Source: Apteryx mantelli (taxonomy: Eukaryota > Chordata > Aves > Apterygiformes > Apterygidae). From it: a stretch of DNA of 64,000 nt. The notes beneath the pieces are model-generated. The model was given only the letters and a program-made list of their open reading frames with translations. It was not told the origin of the DNA and made no database searches. Location of the stretch: positions 47,490,501 through 47,554,500 of the forward strand of contig NC_089980.1 in NCBI RefSeq assembly GCF_036417845.1, read 5' to 3'. The stretch's first letter is position 1. Each line of letters begins with the position of its first letter. Below, in pieces: positions 55,400-63,550 of the stretch. The position numbers and the translations under genes are program-made.

Positions 55400-56055
55400 A
55401 AGTGCCTGTGTGCAGAGGGTGGGTTACTTAATTCCTGGGCAGCTCTTCTGGCATGTGAGAGCTTCCCAGCTCTCTCCAAATTTTAGAGCACATTGGCCAT
55501 AGCAGAGAAGCCTTACTCCCACCACTCCTGCCATTTGATGAGGACTCCCTGCTCACGGAGTGATGGACCCACTGTGCCGGGCTGGCCCTGCCAACCTGCA
55601 CGCCATCCCTGAGCCTGCAGCCGGCCACCTTGACAATCCCTGAAGCTTTTCCTGGTTCGCCTCAGGGTGGCGAGCTCATCTGGATCCATGTCATTACAGT
55701 CAGACAAATGTTGTCCTCCTCATATGCCTTAAAGTTCTTCCCACTCCAACACAGGAGCCTTGTCTTCCAAATCCATGCAAAAAATTCTCAACAGTCCTTG
55801 TTCAAGAATAGTCATTTAAACTGATATCCTAGCTCTAGAGTGACCTATTATATATCTACATGATATATAATATCCCTATTAATTGGCACTGGTTATTCAA
55901 CACATCTAATGCAAATAAAATACACTATCATAAATATGAGCCATCACCACCATTCTTAGTCACTCTTTCCATGGTGTTATCAGGTGCAATGCATGTGGAT
56001 CCACACAGTCCCAGAGTCTGCTCTTCATCTAATGTTTCCAAGCCCCCCAACACAT
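55400..56055. other. Unassigned stretch at the left edge of the GC-rich region
   Basis: GC content rises sharply at about 55,420-55,720 and the minus strand has overlapping open frames there (55,428-55,707). The translations contain no motif I recognise. An old mobile-element fragment is possible. From 55,720 to about 56,055 the DNA is AT-rich again with no recognisable feature. Confidence 0.45.
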
Positions 56056-56059
56056 GGCA

Positions 56060-56210
56060 CTACATATAGACAAAAGGTGCTATAGCTGGCTGCACCTGAT
56101 TTTTGGAAGTGATGTTTGCTTTCCTATTGGTCGCAGCAGATGGAGAAAAGGGAGGAAAAAAGGTGATGTTCTCATGGCCCCTGGCTTGAAGAGGAACTCT
56201 TTCTAGCACA
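56060..56210 (+). pseudogene. Isolated TAGAP-like exon relic (duplicate of the 59.15-kb exon)
   Basis: The end of the intron and the exon start are closely similar to 59,075-59,220. Both share ATAGCTGGCTG..CCTG.TTTT, then TGTTTGCTTTCCT, the tandem acceptor CGCAGCAG, then GATGGAGAAAAGGGAGGAAA encoding DGEKGGKK and V.FSWPL. The matching human TAGAP segment has KKRKKVLSWPF. The frame then hits TGA at 56,187-56,189, exactly the codon where the 59-kb copy has TAG. Similarity fades after about 56,208 and no RhoGAP exons follow within the next kilobase. It is therefore an orphan fragment from a partial or later-broken duplication. Confidence 0.75.
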
Positions 56211-57080
56211 ACTAGTTCTGCCGTGAACAAGGGACAGCAGCGTCATTCAAGACCTCTGCAGAGCCCAGCACTCCAAGCAGGACCTGATGTTACGTGACAC
56301 CATGCTCAGGCGCACACCCACCCCAGCAGTTACAGACACCAGAAGTCATGGCGCGTCTCTGGGTGTGTGGAAGAGCAGTCCCTGCTTCTCTGCAGGTGTG
56401 CAGGGAGGCTGGCCTTGGGGTAAAGGCCGGAGACTTGTGGAAAGGGCAAAAAGAAATTTCTCTGCAGGCTCTGCTTTTTCCACCGGCTTCCTGCACACTC
56501 TTGCACTATGCAGTTCCACCCCACCAAAGAATCGATGCTACTGCTCTGCCTCCACACAGCGGGAGACAGGGCAATTCCTTCCCACACCGGCCAAGGCCTG
56601 CAAGGTAAGTGCAGCTGCACAAGCACTGCCCTGAATGCAGGCAGCTGGGGCACCATGCAGAACTTTGCAGGCCAAAAGCAGGTCAGCTGGGGAACCACAT
56701 CGAAGTCCACTTTCAGCTAAGGACAAGAAGCATGCCTGCAATTTCAAAAGCAGCCAGGCTCCTCTCCAAACACCAGGCAATCCTCTGGCAAGGCAGTATG
56801 CCCACTGATGTCCTTCTTCAAGAGGTCAACATCATCTTTGTTGGAAATGGCTCCTGAAAAGCCTCCTTCCTTTCTGCGTTACCAGCGGCCGCAGAAAGTT
56901 TGGCTGGGGGGAGCTGAACACAGCCAGTTAGCCCAGGGTCATCCTGTGTAGTGCACTGAGGTGCAGGGACTCCCAAGCCTGCAACATCCAAGCAATGCAG
57001 CCCAGCTGAGTGAGGGTGGTGCCAGGCTACCCCCCAGCCCACCTGATGCTCAGCACCCTGTCCCACACCAGCTCAGGTGC
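56210..57080. other. GC-rich spacer between the exon relic and the direct repeat
   Basis: This stretch contains a good donor-like site (GCAAG/GTAAGTG at 56,603) and several open frames on both strands. I recognise no domain and cannot link the donor in phase to any TAGAP exon. It may hold exons of an earlier duplicated unit that I cannot recognise. Confidence 0.4.
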
Positions 57081-57198
57081 CTCTGTCCTGAGTCTCCCTG
57101 AACAGGCAAGGCAGAGCCTATATTTCCACATCTCCATAAAAACTACTGCCAAAGCCCTGGAGAGTAGCTTGGGTCCCTGACAAAGCCTGCATTAACAG
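57081..57198 (+). repeat. 118-bp direct repeat, left copy
   Basis: It is nearly identical (two mismatches by eye) to 63,551-63,668 in the same orientation, 6,470 bp apart. It includes CTCTGTCCTGAGTCTCCCTG at the start and CTGCATTAACAG at the end. It lies upstream of the TAGAP-like gene, and the other copy lies upstream of the next, inverted piece, so it marks repeat-unit boundaries in the cluster. Confidence 0.95.
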
Positions 57199-57618
57199 GG
57201 AGGCAGAGCTCTTTGCAGCCCACCCCACATTAGGGGACAAACAAGGGCTGGGCCAGAATGACAGTGTTTCTGGTAAGTGAGGACATGTCATCCTCCCCCT
57301 TTTCCCACCTCCTCTTCACCCCTTGCGCTGTCCATGCCTTCTTTGGGATTTCAAGCTGTCATTCAGGAGGAAGAGAACTCATGTCCGGGGCTGCAGGAAA
57401 TGCCAGAGGCACATCATTTGGTCCTAAACGGCTATGCCTTCACACCTGCTTCACCATGCATAAGCTCACCTCACCGCCTGAAAGCCCACAGCCAGGGAGC
57501 ACCCCAGAAAGCCAGAAGACTCTCACGACAATAAAAAAGCAGGCCGTTCCTGCTCCAAGGTATCTTAAGAGAGCCACAGCAACCCTGAACAGAGACAAGC
57601 CCTTGCTCTGCAGCTTTC

Positions 57619-57765
57619 AAATGTGCAAGTTTGGGGATGAGACAAAAGTGGCAGGAGTGGCTGATAGCCCCGAGGGTTGTGCCACCATTTGGAGGGACCT
57701 CAACAGGCTGGAGAGCTGGCCAGAGAGGAACGTCCTCAAGCTCAACAAAGGGAAGTGCTAGGTTC
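57619..57765 (+). mobile_element. CR1-type LINE reverse-transcriptase remnant
   Basis: The translated stretch contains GDETKVAGVADSPEGCATIW, then RDLNRLESWPERN and KLNKGKC. This is the conserved segment that in bird CR1 elements reads FADDTKLGGVADTPEGC, RDLDRLEKWADRN and KFNKGKC. The FADD catalytic aspartate pair is altered (FGDE here) and the frame ends at TAG after KGKC, so this is a dead fragment. It sits just upstream of the first TAGAP-like exon I can recognise, and the gene's missing 5' exons may have been displaced by it or by the accompanying rearrangement. CR1 also carries its own endonuclease and gag-like regions; none are seen here. Confidence 0.8.
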
Positions 57766-58018
57766 CCTGCCCCACGGGCTCCACTCTGTCCCGGGAACTC
57801 TCCCTGCACAGGCGAGAGCCCTTTCACGTGCCTCTAAAGGAGGAGGAGCACCGGGATGCTGTTTCTCCTTTGCGCTGCAGGTCGCAGGAGGTGAAGCAGC
57901 TCTGGCTGGGCGCCATCCTCAGGTCAGCCCTGCCGCAGCCTTCAAGCTGCTGGTGGCACCAAGGTGGAGGGCGGGGGGGGGGGGTGCTCCCGATGGAGCT
58001 GCCTGCAGAAATACCCAA
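57764..58018 (+). repeat. Inverted repeat, left arm (contains first TAGAP-like exon)
   Basis: The reverse complement of this block reappears at 63,689-63,948 with perhaps 85-90% identity. Shared blocks include GTTTCTCCTTTGCGCTGCAG, GGAGGTGAAGCAGCTCTGG, GTGCTCCCGATGGAGCTGCC and TGCAGAAATACCCAA. It includes the acceptor, exon and donor at 57,881-57,922. A 12-G run at 57,973-57,984 is present only in this arm. Confidence 0.92.
57881..57922 (+). CDS. TAGAP-like exon: PH-domain C-terminal helix
   Basis: A pyrimidine-rich tract ending TTTGCGCTGCAG precedes the exon and CTCAG/GTCAGC follows it. In the frame that joins the next exon it reads SQEVKQLWLGAILR, the pattern of a PH-domain last helix (charged residues then W-L..A). 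Human TAGAP lacks this part, but ARHGAP20, its closest relative, has PH then RA then RhoGAP. The rest of the PH domain is not found upstream. Confidence 0.6.
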
Positions 58019-58364
58019 CTCTCGGTGGGGGAAAGGTGCACCCCGTGCCATGTGTAGCTCCTGTCAGAGCAGTGGGAGTTGCTTTGCCTCGTGGCTGCAA
58101 ATGAGCAGCAAGCCCCAGGAGCTCTCAGCACAGCCGCTGGCTTGCAGGCCTGGGGACCCCGAGCCACTGCTGTGTGCCTCCATGAGGAGGAGGCCCATGG
58201 AGAGCAGGAGCAAGGGCATTGCAGAGCTTGTGCTCCCAGCCAGCGCTGCTGCAGGCTCTGCTGCGGGGTGAGGGGCCCTTGGCAGTGCTGGGCTGGCTGG
58301 CAGGAGAGAGAGCAGCCAGGGCTGGGGCTGACAGAGCTCTTTGTGCACCCTTCCCCATGCACAG

Positions 58365-58600
58365 GCAGAGCCAAGGAGGCCCGGGAGCCAGAGTCACCTG
58401 CTTGCCCTCCCTGCGGCTCCTCACCAAGGTGGTCGGCTTCTATGGGCCCGTAAGTGTCCGCACAGCCTCTGCTCCACCCCGAGGGCCACCTGGCTTTCCA
58501 AACCCGACCATGCGATGTGTTTCTCACGGAGGCTCTTTGTTCTCTCACCCAGGAGGTGTCACTGACTGCCAACACCGTGGAGGCATTGATTTTGGCAGAG
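58365..58600 (+). CDS. Two TAGAP-like exons (58,365-58,449 and 58,553-58,600), RA-like start
   Basis: The first exon (acceptor CCATGCACAG, donor CCC/GTAAGT) ends in RLLTKVVGFYGP. The second (acceptor CTCACCCAG, donor GAG/GTGAGC) reads EVSLTANTVEALILAE. The latter aligns with LNANNMETLIE near the human TAGAP start and with the TVTNMDTVEEVI-type beginning of the ARHGAP20 RA domain. The splice phases agree with the exons on either side. Confidence 0.7.
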
Positions 58601-58803
58601 GTGAGCAGGGGCTCACTTTGCTGGCTGTATCCGGGAGGTATCTCAGGACAGTGGGGGGGGGGGGTGCAGCTCTGCAGGGTGTGTAAAGGGAGGAAAGTCC
58701 CCGTGCCGGGGGAGAGTATGGCAATCCCTGCGTAGCTGGAGCAACGCGCTCGAGGCCCTTGCTGCTGCATGGTGGCTCTGGAACCTGAAGCCCTTTCTTG
58801 CAG

Positions 58804-58870
58804 GCTGAAGCCAAAAAATGCCCGCAGGCGGACCCCTCAGCCATTGAAGAGGCACCTTGCCACTCGGCTG
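58804..58870 (+). CDS. TAGAP-like exon: acidic linker
   Basis: Acceptor TTTCTTGCAG and donor GGCTG/GTGAGT. The exon encodes a short polar linker (AEAKKCPQADPSAIEEAPCH...) and ends in phase 1, exactly what the next exon's leading CA needs to make a GCA codon. Confidence 0.7.
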
Positions 58871-59153
58871 GTGAGTGTGAGAAATGAAGGGAGGAGCTGC
58901 CTTCTTCCATCCTGCTTGCAAACTGGTGCATCTGCAAGGCTGCCTGTCCCGCAACCGGCAGTGACAGGCTGGAGCACATCAACGCTGTCGGCAGCTGCAG
59001 CTGCTCTTGTTTTCTCTCCCCACGCAAAACCTCGGTGCCTGTAAACACTCTGGAGGAGACCCTGCAGCACACCACACTGCACACAGACCAAAGGCACCAT
59101 AGCTGGCTGCGCCTGGTTTTCTGAAGCCATGTTTGCTTTCCTTTTGCTCGCAG

Positions 59154-59329
59154 CAGACGGAGCGAAGGGAGGGAAGAAGGTGGTGATATCATGGCCCCTG
59201 TCTTAGAGAGGAACCTCTGCCACCGGGGACTGCCCAGGGCAGCTAGGCTCTGGCCCCCAGGTGGCTCTCTTTGGGCAGCCTCTGGCCCTCATCTGTGGGC
59301 AAGGTGATGCCCTGCCCCAACCAGTCCAG
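59154..59329 (+). CDS. TAGAP-like exon with premature TAG, start of RhoGAP domain
   Basis: Acceptor GCTCGCAG/CAG (a tandem CAGCAG) and donor CCAG/GTAAGC. It reads DGAKGGKKVVISWPLS, then TAG at 59,204-59,206, then continues in the same frame into VALFGQPLALICGQGDALPQ. Human TAGAP has KKRKKVLSWPF followed by LFDQPLSIICGDSDTLPRP, so the exon is collinear and the stop lies inside it. Confidence 0.85.
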
Positions 59330-59527
59330 GTAAGCAAGCCTGGGGAGAGAGCTCTCCTGCAGGGAGGACTCCGCTGAAGTCAGTGGAGTTTACCAGGCCC
59401 AAAGGAGGGTGGACTGGGGGACAATCAGGCTACTCCCAGGGGCATCTACTTGGAGCAAGAACGACATCCTAAGCCAAGTCAAGCAGAGTGCAGCACCAAG
59501 GCAAAACCTGTCTGTTCCTGCCTGCAG

Positions 59528-59689
59528 GAGCTCCTGGCTATACTCTATGAGAAAGGACCGGCCACTGAGGGCATTTTCAGGAAAGCTGCCAACGAGAAGG
59601 CATGCAGGGAGCTGAAAGAAGACCTTGACAGCGGCGGGAGTGTTGATCTGGCAAGCAAACCCGTGCACCTGTTGGCAGTGGTGCTGAAG
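59528..59689 (+). CDS. TAGAP-like RhoGAP exon with arginine finger
   Basis: Fifty-four codons in phase 0, acceptor CTGCCTGCAG and donor AAG/GTGAGT. It contains GPATEGIFRKAANEKACREL, where the R codon at 59,579-59,581 is the catalytic arginine finger of RhoGAP domains, and ends PVHLLAVVLK (human PVHLLAVVFK). No lesion in this exon. Confidence 0.95.
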
Positions 59690-59993
59690 GTGAGTTCTGC
59701 TGCCTTGTAGTTGGGAAAGCACATGGCGAATGGACATGGGCCCATGCCAGTGCCTGGACTGACCTAGGAGGCACTTCAGGGTAAAACCCTCCTGAAGCCA
59801 CCACGCTCTGCAGTTCCGGCTCAGGGCACTTTGGCATTTTCCTTTGCCGCGGGATTTGCAGTTCCGCTAGCTGCACTTTTGAGAGCAGGTAGCTCAAAGC
59901 TAGCTGCCTCCTAGTGAGCCCAAGTCACGGGGATGCTGCCTCGGTGCTCCCTGCTAATGTCCAGAGCCTCACCTAAGTGCCTTGGCCTTGCAG

Positions 59994-60103
59994 GACTTCC
60001 TGAGAAATATCCCCTCCAGACTCCTCGTGGATGAGCTCTATGACAAGTGGTTGCTAGTGCTGCAGAAGCCCAGCCTGCAGGAGAAAGTTGAGCAACTGAG
60101 AGA
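59994..60103 (+). CDS. TAGAP-like RhoGAP exon with mutated donor
   Basis: Acceptor GGCCTTGCAG. It reads DFLRNIPSRLLVDELYDKW, then a charged stretch to EKVEQLRE. The expected phase-2 end (GA) is followed by ATAAGT instead of GTAAGT. Reading on gives an in-frame TAA immediately, so later GT sites would all include a stop. Confidence 0.92.
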
Positions 60104-60199
60104 ATAAGTTTGGTAACCAGTCCCACTGCTGGGCTCCAAGCAAGAAGCGGCGGCCCCTGCAGCCTGCACTCCCGTGCCTATTTGTTTGTCTTCCCTCAG

Positions 60200-60395
60200 G
60201 GTGGCTGGCAAACTGCCTCAAGCAAACCACCTCTTGCTCCAGCGCTTGCTCTCGCTGCTCCACCATATCAGCGAAAATGTGGAGACCAACCGGATGGATG
60301 CCAGCAACCTGGCCATCTGCGTGGGGCCGAACATGCTCAGCCCCAACATGGACCACCCGCTCCCGCTGGCCATGCAGAAAGAGAGCACTGACAAG
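60200..60395 (+). CDS. TAGAP-like RhoGAP core exon
   Basis: Acceptor CTTCCCTCAG and donor AAG/GTCTTG. After completing a GAG codon it reads VAGKLPQANHLLLQRLLSLL and later ETNRMDASNLAICVGPNML, the conserved asparagine-bearing RhoGAP helix; human TAGAP has NRMDSSNLAICIGPNML. Intact within its limits. Confidence 0.95.
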
Positions 60396-60585
60396 GTCTT
60401 GAATTCAGCACCTTGCTCCCCCCTTAGCTGAGCCTAAGGCTGCCGCGGTTCTATCAGGCCACATGAAGCTCTGCGCTAGAGAGCTACAGCTGTGGCTACA
60501 GAAACGTCCCTCAGGAACACGAAAGGCTGCTCAAAGAGTTCACAGCCCCTCGCACTGAACTAACTCAATGGCTTTCTGTGTGCGG

Positions 60586-60703
60586 GTGACACAGCTGGTG
60601 GAGTTCCTCATCGACAACTGCACAGCAGTATTTGGGGAGGACATTGCCTTGCCCTTCAGGCCCTCACCCGAGGACTCACCGGAACGCACAGACAGCTGCG
60701 CAG
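60586..60703 (+). CDS. TAGAP-like last RhoGAP exon, acceptor damaged
   Basis: It encodes VTQLVEFLIDNCTAVFGEDI (human VKTLVEFLIDNCFEIFGENI) and ends GCGCAG/GTAGGA in phase 1. The expected CAG acceptor before VTQ reads CGG (60,583-60,585). A CAG nine bases later (60,592-60,594) could serve instead and would drop only VTQ without changing frame. Confidence 0.92.
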
Positions 60704-60966
60704 GTAGGAGCATTGTCCCAGGCCAGGGCTGCTGGATGACACTACGTAACTAGATAGCAGAAGACATCTGTGGGAATCCAGACAGCTGCAGAGGGTTCAG
60801 TAGGGTACAACAGTTTCCCTACTGGAAGGCTTTTCAGTCCTTCAGGTACATAGGAACAAAGGTTTTGCCTTTGCATCTGCCAGGGGGCCATGGTGCCACA
60901 GGGAAAGTCCCCTGGGATCTCCCCATGGCCTCTAAAAGCTACCCAGCAGGCTCTTTCTCCCCACAG

Positions 60967-62090
60967 AACACCCGTGTGCTGCTCAGCAGAACCGTTCTGC
61001 CTGTGACAACCCCGAGCCGGGAGCTGAAGGCAGTCCCACGACCTCTGACCTGGAGCAGCCCAAAGCGGGAAGCGCTTCTGTGAGCAGCAGCTATCCAGCC
61101 TGCACTTCTGTCCCTTCGCTGACTAATTGCAAGGAGGAGATCAGCAGCATGCACAGGAGCTTCTCAGAGCCAGACCTGTCCTACCAGAGCAACAACTTGG
61201 AAGGCAGCAGAAAGGACCCAGAGGTAACGAAAAGTGAGGAGCATTTTCCCCTTCAACAGACAAAGCAAAGCTGGGAGAAGAGAGCACTAGAAACAATGCC
61301 TTGTCATCCTGCAGTCACGCCTCTCAGATCACACTCGCTCCCCAAAACATCCTCTGGCTGCTCCCTGGAGAGCTCCTTTTCTCGTTGGATGGCTCGGTCT
61401 TCACCAGCCCTACACTAGTTTCACTCCCAAGCCCCCAGGAAAGCTTTTTAAATAAGACCCAGACTTTTCCCATCAAGCCCAATGAGGACAGCAGGACAGC
61501 CAGCAGGCCCATCAGAAAGCACTCCAGGGTGTGCTCTTTGGCAAAGCACAGGAAAGTGTTCAAAAAAGTCCCACAGTCTGGAGGCCTGGAAGACACAAGG
61601 TTTCTGAGACAGCTCCTCATGCAAAGACAATCAGTTCTCCTGCAGAATATCCCAGGAAAAGAGGCCCGACGAGAACAAGGCGTTGCCTGTGGTTTATCAG
61701 CAAAGGCCCCGTTTCAGGTCAGTGGAGGTGTTTAGTGAGTGTCTAGAGAGCTGGGCGGAGCAGAGGAATTCGGGAAGACCACTGTCTCAGGAAGAGCCTC
61801 CTAAGACCTGCCTGGCCGCTCAGGTTCCCTCCTACAGTTCCAACCATGAGACCCACCGTGTCAAAGCAGGACGCTTTGCCACCCTGCCCACGCCCCAGCC
61901 GTGCACAGGACACAGCAGAGACAGCTCCAAGGCATCTGCTCAGGAACAGAGTTTCTGCACTGAAGGATTTGGAGATGCAAACTGCAACCCGCAAGGTTCC
62001 TCCTGGAAGAAACTCCGGTGTGAGTTTCCCTGTGACGCCTTTGCGGAGCTTATCGACCGAGAGACTTGTCTGAATCCTGTCAAGAGGTGA
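60967..62090 (+). CDS. TAGAP-like C-terminal exon with two compensating frameshifts
   Basis: Acceptor TCTCCCCACAG. Frame A carries RSFSEPDLS and TKSEEHFP and stops at TAG 61,416-61,418. Another frame, open from before that point, carries GSVFTSPTLVSLPSPQ and IRKHSRVCSLAKHRKVFKK (human IKKHSMSFTFAPHKKVLTK) to TAG at 61,733. Frame A then resumes with RPRFRSVEVFSE (human RPHALSVDDVFQ) to TGA at 62,088-62,090. The shifts lie at about 61,371-61,395 and 61,620-61,690 and are opposite in sign. The tail is serine-rich and otherwise poorly conserved. Confidence 0.8.
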
Positions 62091-62099
62091 CAGTCTTGG

Positions 62100-62545
62100 G
62101 CACCTGCTGGAAAGGAGAGCGGAAAACTGTGCCAGAATCTGTATGAGCGGAGCTCCCAAACCTTTGGATCTGGAAGAATTGCAAACCTCGTAAGGAAGGT
62201 TGGGGTTTGGAGGTCACCCCTTCCTGCATTCAGTAGTCTCGGAAGACCACTGCATGATTTACTGAAGAGAAACTCAGCACGGAACTGGGAACAAAGGCCT
62301 CAGGAAGCCTCAAATACTTCAAAAGATTACATTTCTGCTCACAAATCTATGGGGCACAGCCACCCTAAACGCCCATTTACGCTACGCATAGACAGAAGTG
62401 ATAAGGGCTATCAATGGGGATTCTCAGGCTATGTGTGCCGATTCTCCTTTACAAACCAATTAGGACTGGTGAGCGGTTTCCCCCATGGGGTAGCACAGAA
62501 GACTGCTGTGCAGCAGTGGGCTTTGTACATCCATTAGCAGGTGAC
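62100..62545 (+). mobile_element. ERV-L-like pol remnant, unit 1 (internally deleted)
   Basis: This unit and the next (62,625-63,245) are tandem diverged copies. Open frame 62,349-62,537 ends GVAQKTAVQQWALYIH. The class III (ERV-L) pol RNase H/connection region has a comparable VGRAQQ...KWKWYI stretch. Relative to unit 2 it lacks about 175 bp in the middle. No reverse-transcriptase catalytic motif, protease or integrase is present and the copy is fragmentary. It begins only about 10 bp after the TAGAP-like stop codon. Confidence 0.5.
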
Positions 62546-62624
62546 AAGTGATGGGACAAATGAAGGAAACAATTTACCGGAGAGCGTAGAGACCAAGGAC
62601 CAAGTCAAGAGGTTACATTCCTCA

Positions 62625-63245
62625 GCGGCCAATGGGTAGGAGCATGGAAAACGGTGCCAGAACCTCTGTGAGCAGAGATCCCTCACATTGCTGCCCCTTC
62701 GGATCCAAAAGAATTGTGAGCTTGATGAGGAACTTTGGGGTTCTGGAGACCACCATTCTGTGGAGTCAGTATTCTAGCAAGACCTCTGCGTGATTTGCTG
62801 AAGAAAACCTGTGCATGGAACTGGGAACCAAAACCGCCGACGTTAAAGTACTGAATGCTTTAAAAGATGAAATGTTGCCTTCCTCATCTATGGCACCCAC
62901 CCTCCCTACACGCTCACGCCCACTCCATATAGGCCTAGGGGATCAGGGATGTAAATGGGGACTATGGCAACAAGATGTGTGCTTTGCAAAAGAGGAGCCT
63001 CTTATCTTTGGCTCTACCTCCCGGCCAGGCTCCCAACCAAACTACCCTCTTTTGGAGAAAGTGCTCTTAGCTCCAGAGCAAGGGCTGCTAACTCCCAAGC
63101 CCGTTACTCGAGAGAGGAAGTCCAGTTGTGTGTGCAAACTCCTACTGGAAAGCTACTTATAAGTGGGCAGCCTTACCCGCTCGGGGTAGCACAAAGGACA
63201 CCTCTGCAAAAATGGGCTTTCTACATACACTAGTGGTTAACAAGT
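62625..63245 (+). mobile_element. ERV-L-like pol remnant, unit 2
   Basis: The fuller of the two tandem copies. One frame (from about 62,815) has GDQGCKWGLWQQD and NYPLLEKVLLAPEQGLLT, resembling the RNase H-proximal WG.W.Q and NYSPFEKQLLACYWAL stretches of ERV-L pol. A second frame ends in GVAQRTPLQKWAFYIH at 63,233. The two are separated by a small shift in a GAGAGAGG tract near 63,112-63,122. It is a non-functional fragment described only as sequence remains. Domestication is not indicated. Confidence 0.5.
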
Positions 63246-63249
63246 GGTG

Positions 63250-63550
63250 GGTCAAAGGCAGGAAACAAATCATCAGAGAGGGCAGGGCGAACTGGGGCGA
63301 GACCTATCGAGGGCTCCCATCCACCCTGCTGTCTGGTACCTGAGGCACCACCCTGGGAGGGCGAGACAAGAGCAGGGATGCGGGTCCCACCTTGTGGGAG
63401 CGCCACGTGAGCAGGGGAATGAGGGAGAGGCAAAGCTGGTGCTGCAGCAGCAGCAACCAGAGAAGCTTTTGCCGAGGAAATGGAGAGCTGGCAGAGCTCA
63501 GAGCTGTGCAGATGGCACTGGAGCAAGGAGCCGCTGGTGTTTGCTCTGGT
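63250..63550. other. GC-rich spacer, nothing recognised
   Basis: Between the pol remnants and the right-hand direct repeat. Open frames on both strands lack any domain I recognise; the composition matches the rest of the cluster. Confidence 0.5.

Larger units (their letters stand above)
57881..62090 (+). pseudogene. TAGAP: TAGAP-like Rho GTPase-activating protein gene, 10 recognisable exons, decayed
   Basis: TAGAP accelerates GTP hydrolysis by Rho GTPases and acts in T-cell activation. Ten exons join in consistent phase: 57881-57922, 58365-58449, 58553-58600, 58804-58870, 59154-59329, 59528-59689, 59994-60103, 60200-60395, 60586-60703 and 60967-62090. They encode a PH-tail helix, an RA-like start, a complete RhoGAP domain (arginine finger in EGIFRKAANEK; NRMDASNLAICVGPNML) and a TAGAP-type tail. 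The tail has RSFSEPDLS and TKSEEHFP against human RRYSEPSMP and TKSEGDFP. Damage: TAG at 59204-59206, donor GT changed to AT at 60104, acceptor AG changed to GG at 60584, and two opposite frameshifts in the last exon. The start codon and 5' exons are not found; a CR1 fragment lies just upstream. It could still be transcribed, or be a passerine-type multicopy paralogue. Confidence 0.85.

Noticed and set aside
55428..55707. Minus-strand overlapping frames in a GC-rich patch, considered as a retroviral gag piece
   Set aside because: No zinc knuckle, major homology region or other gag motif could be seen.
57919..58770. 283-codon open frame on the minus strand
   Set aside because: It lies antisense across three phase-consistent TAGAP-like exons in GC-rich DNA, where stop codons are rare. 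Its translation is low-complexity serine/proline/alanine-rich.
58545..59192. 215-codon open frame on the minus strand
   Set aside because: Antisense shadow of the TAGAP-like exons and introns, with no domain.
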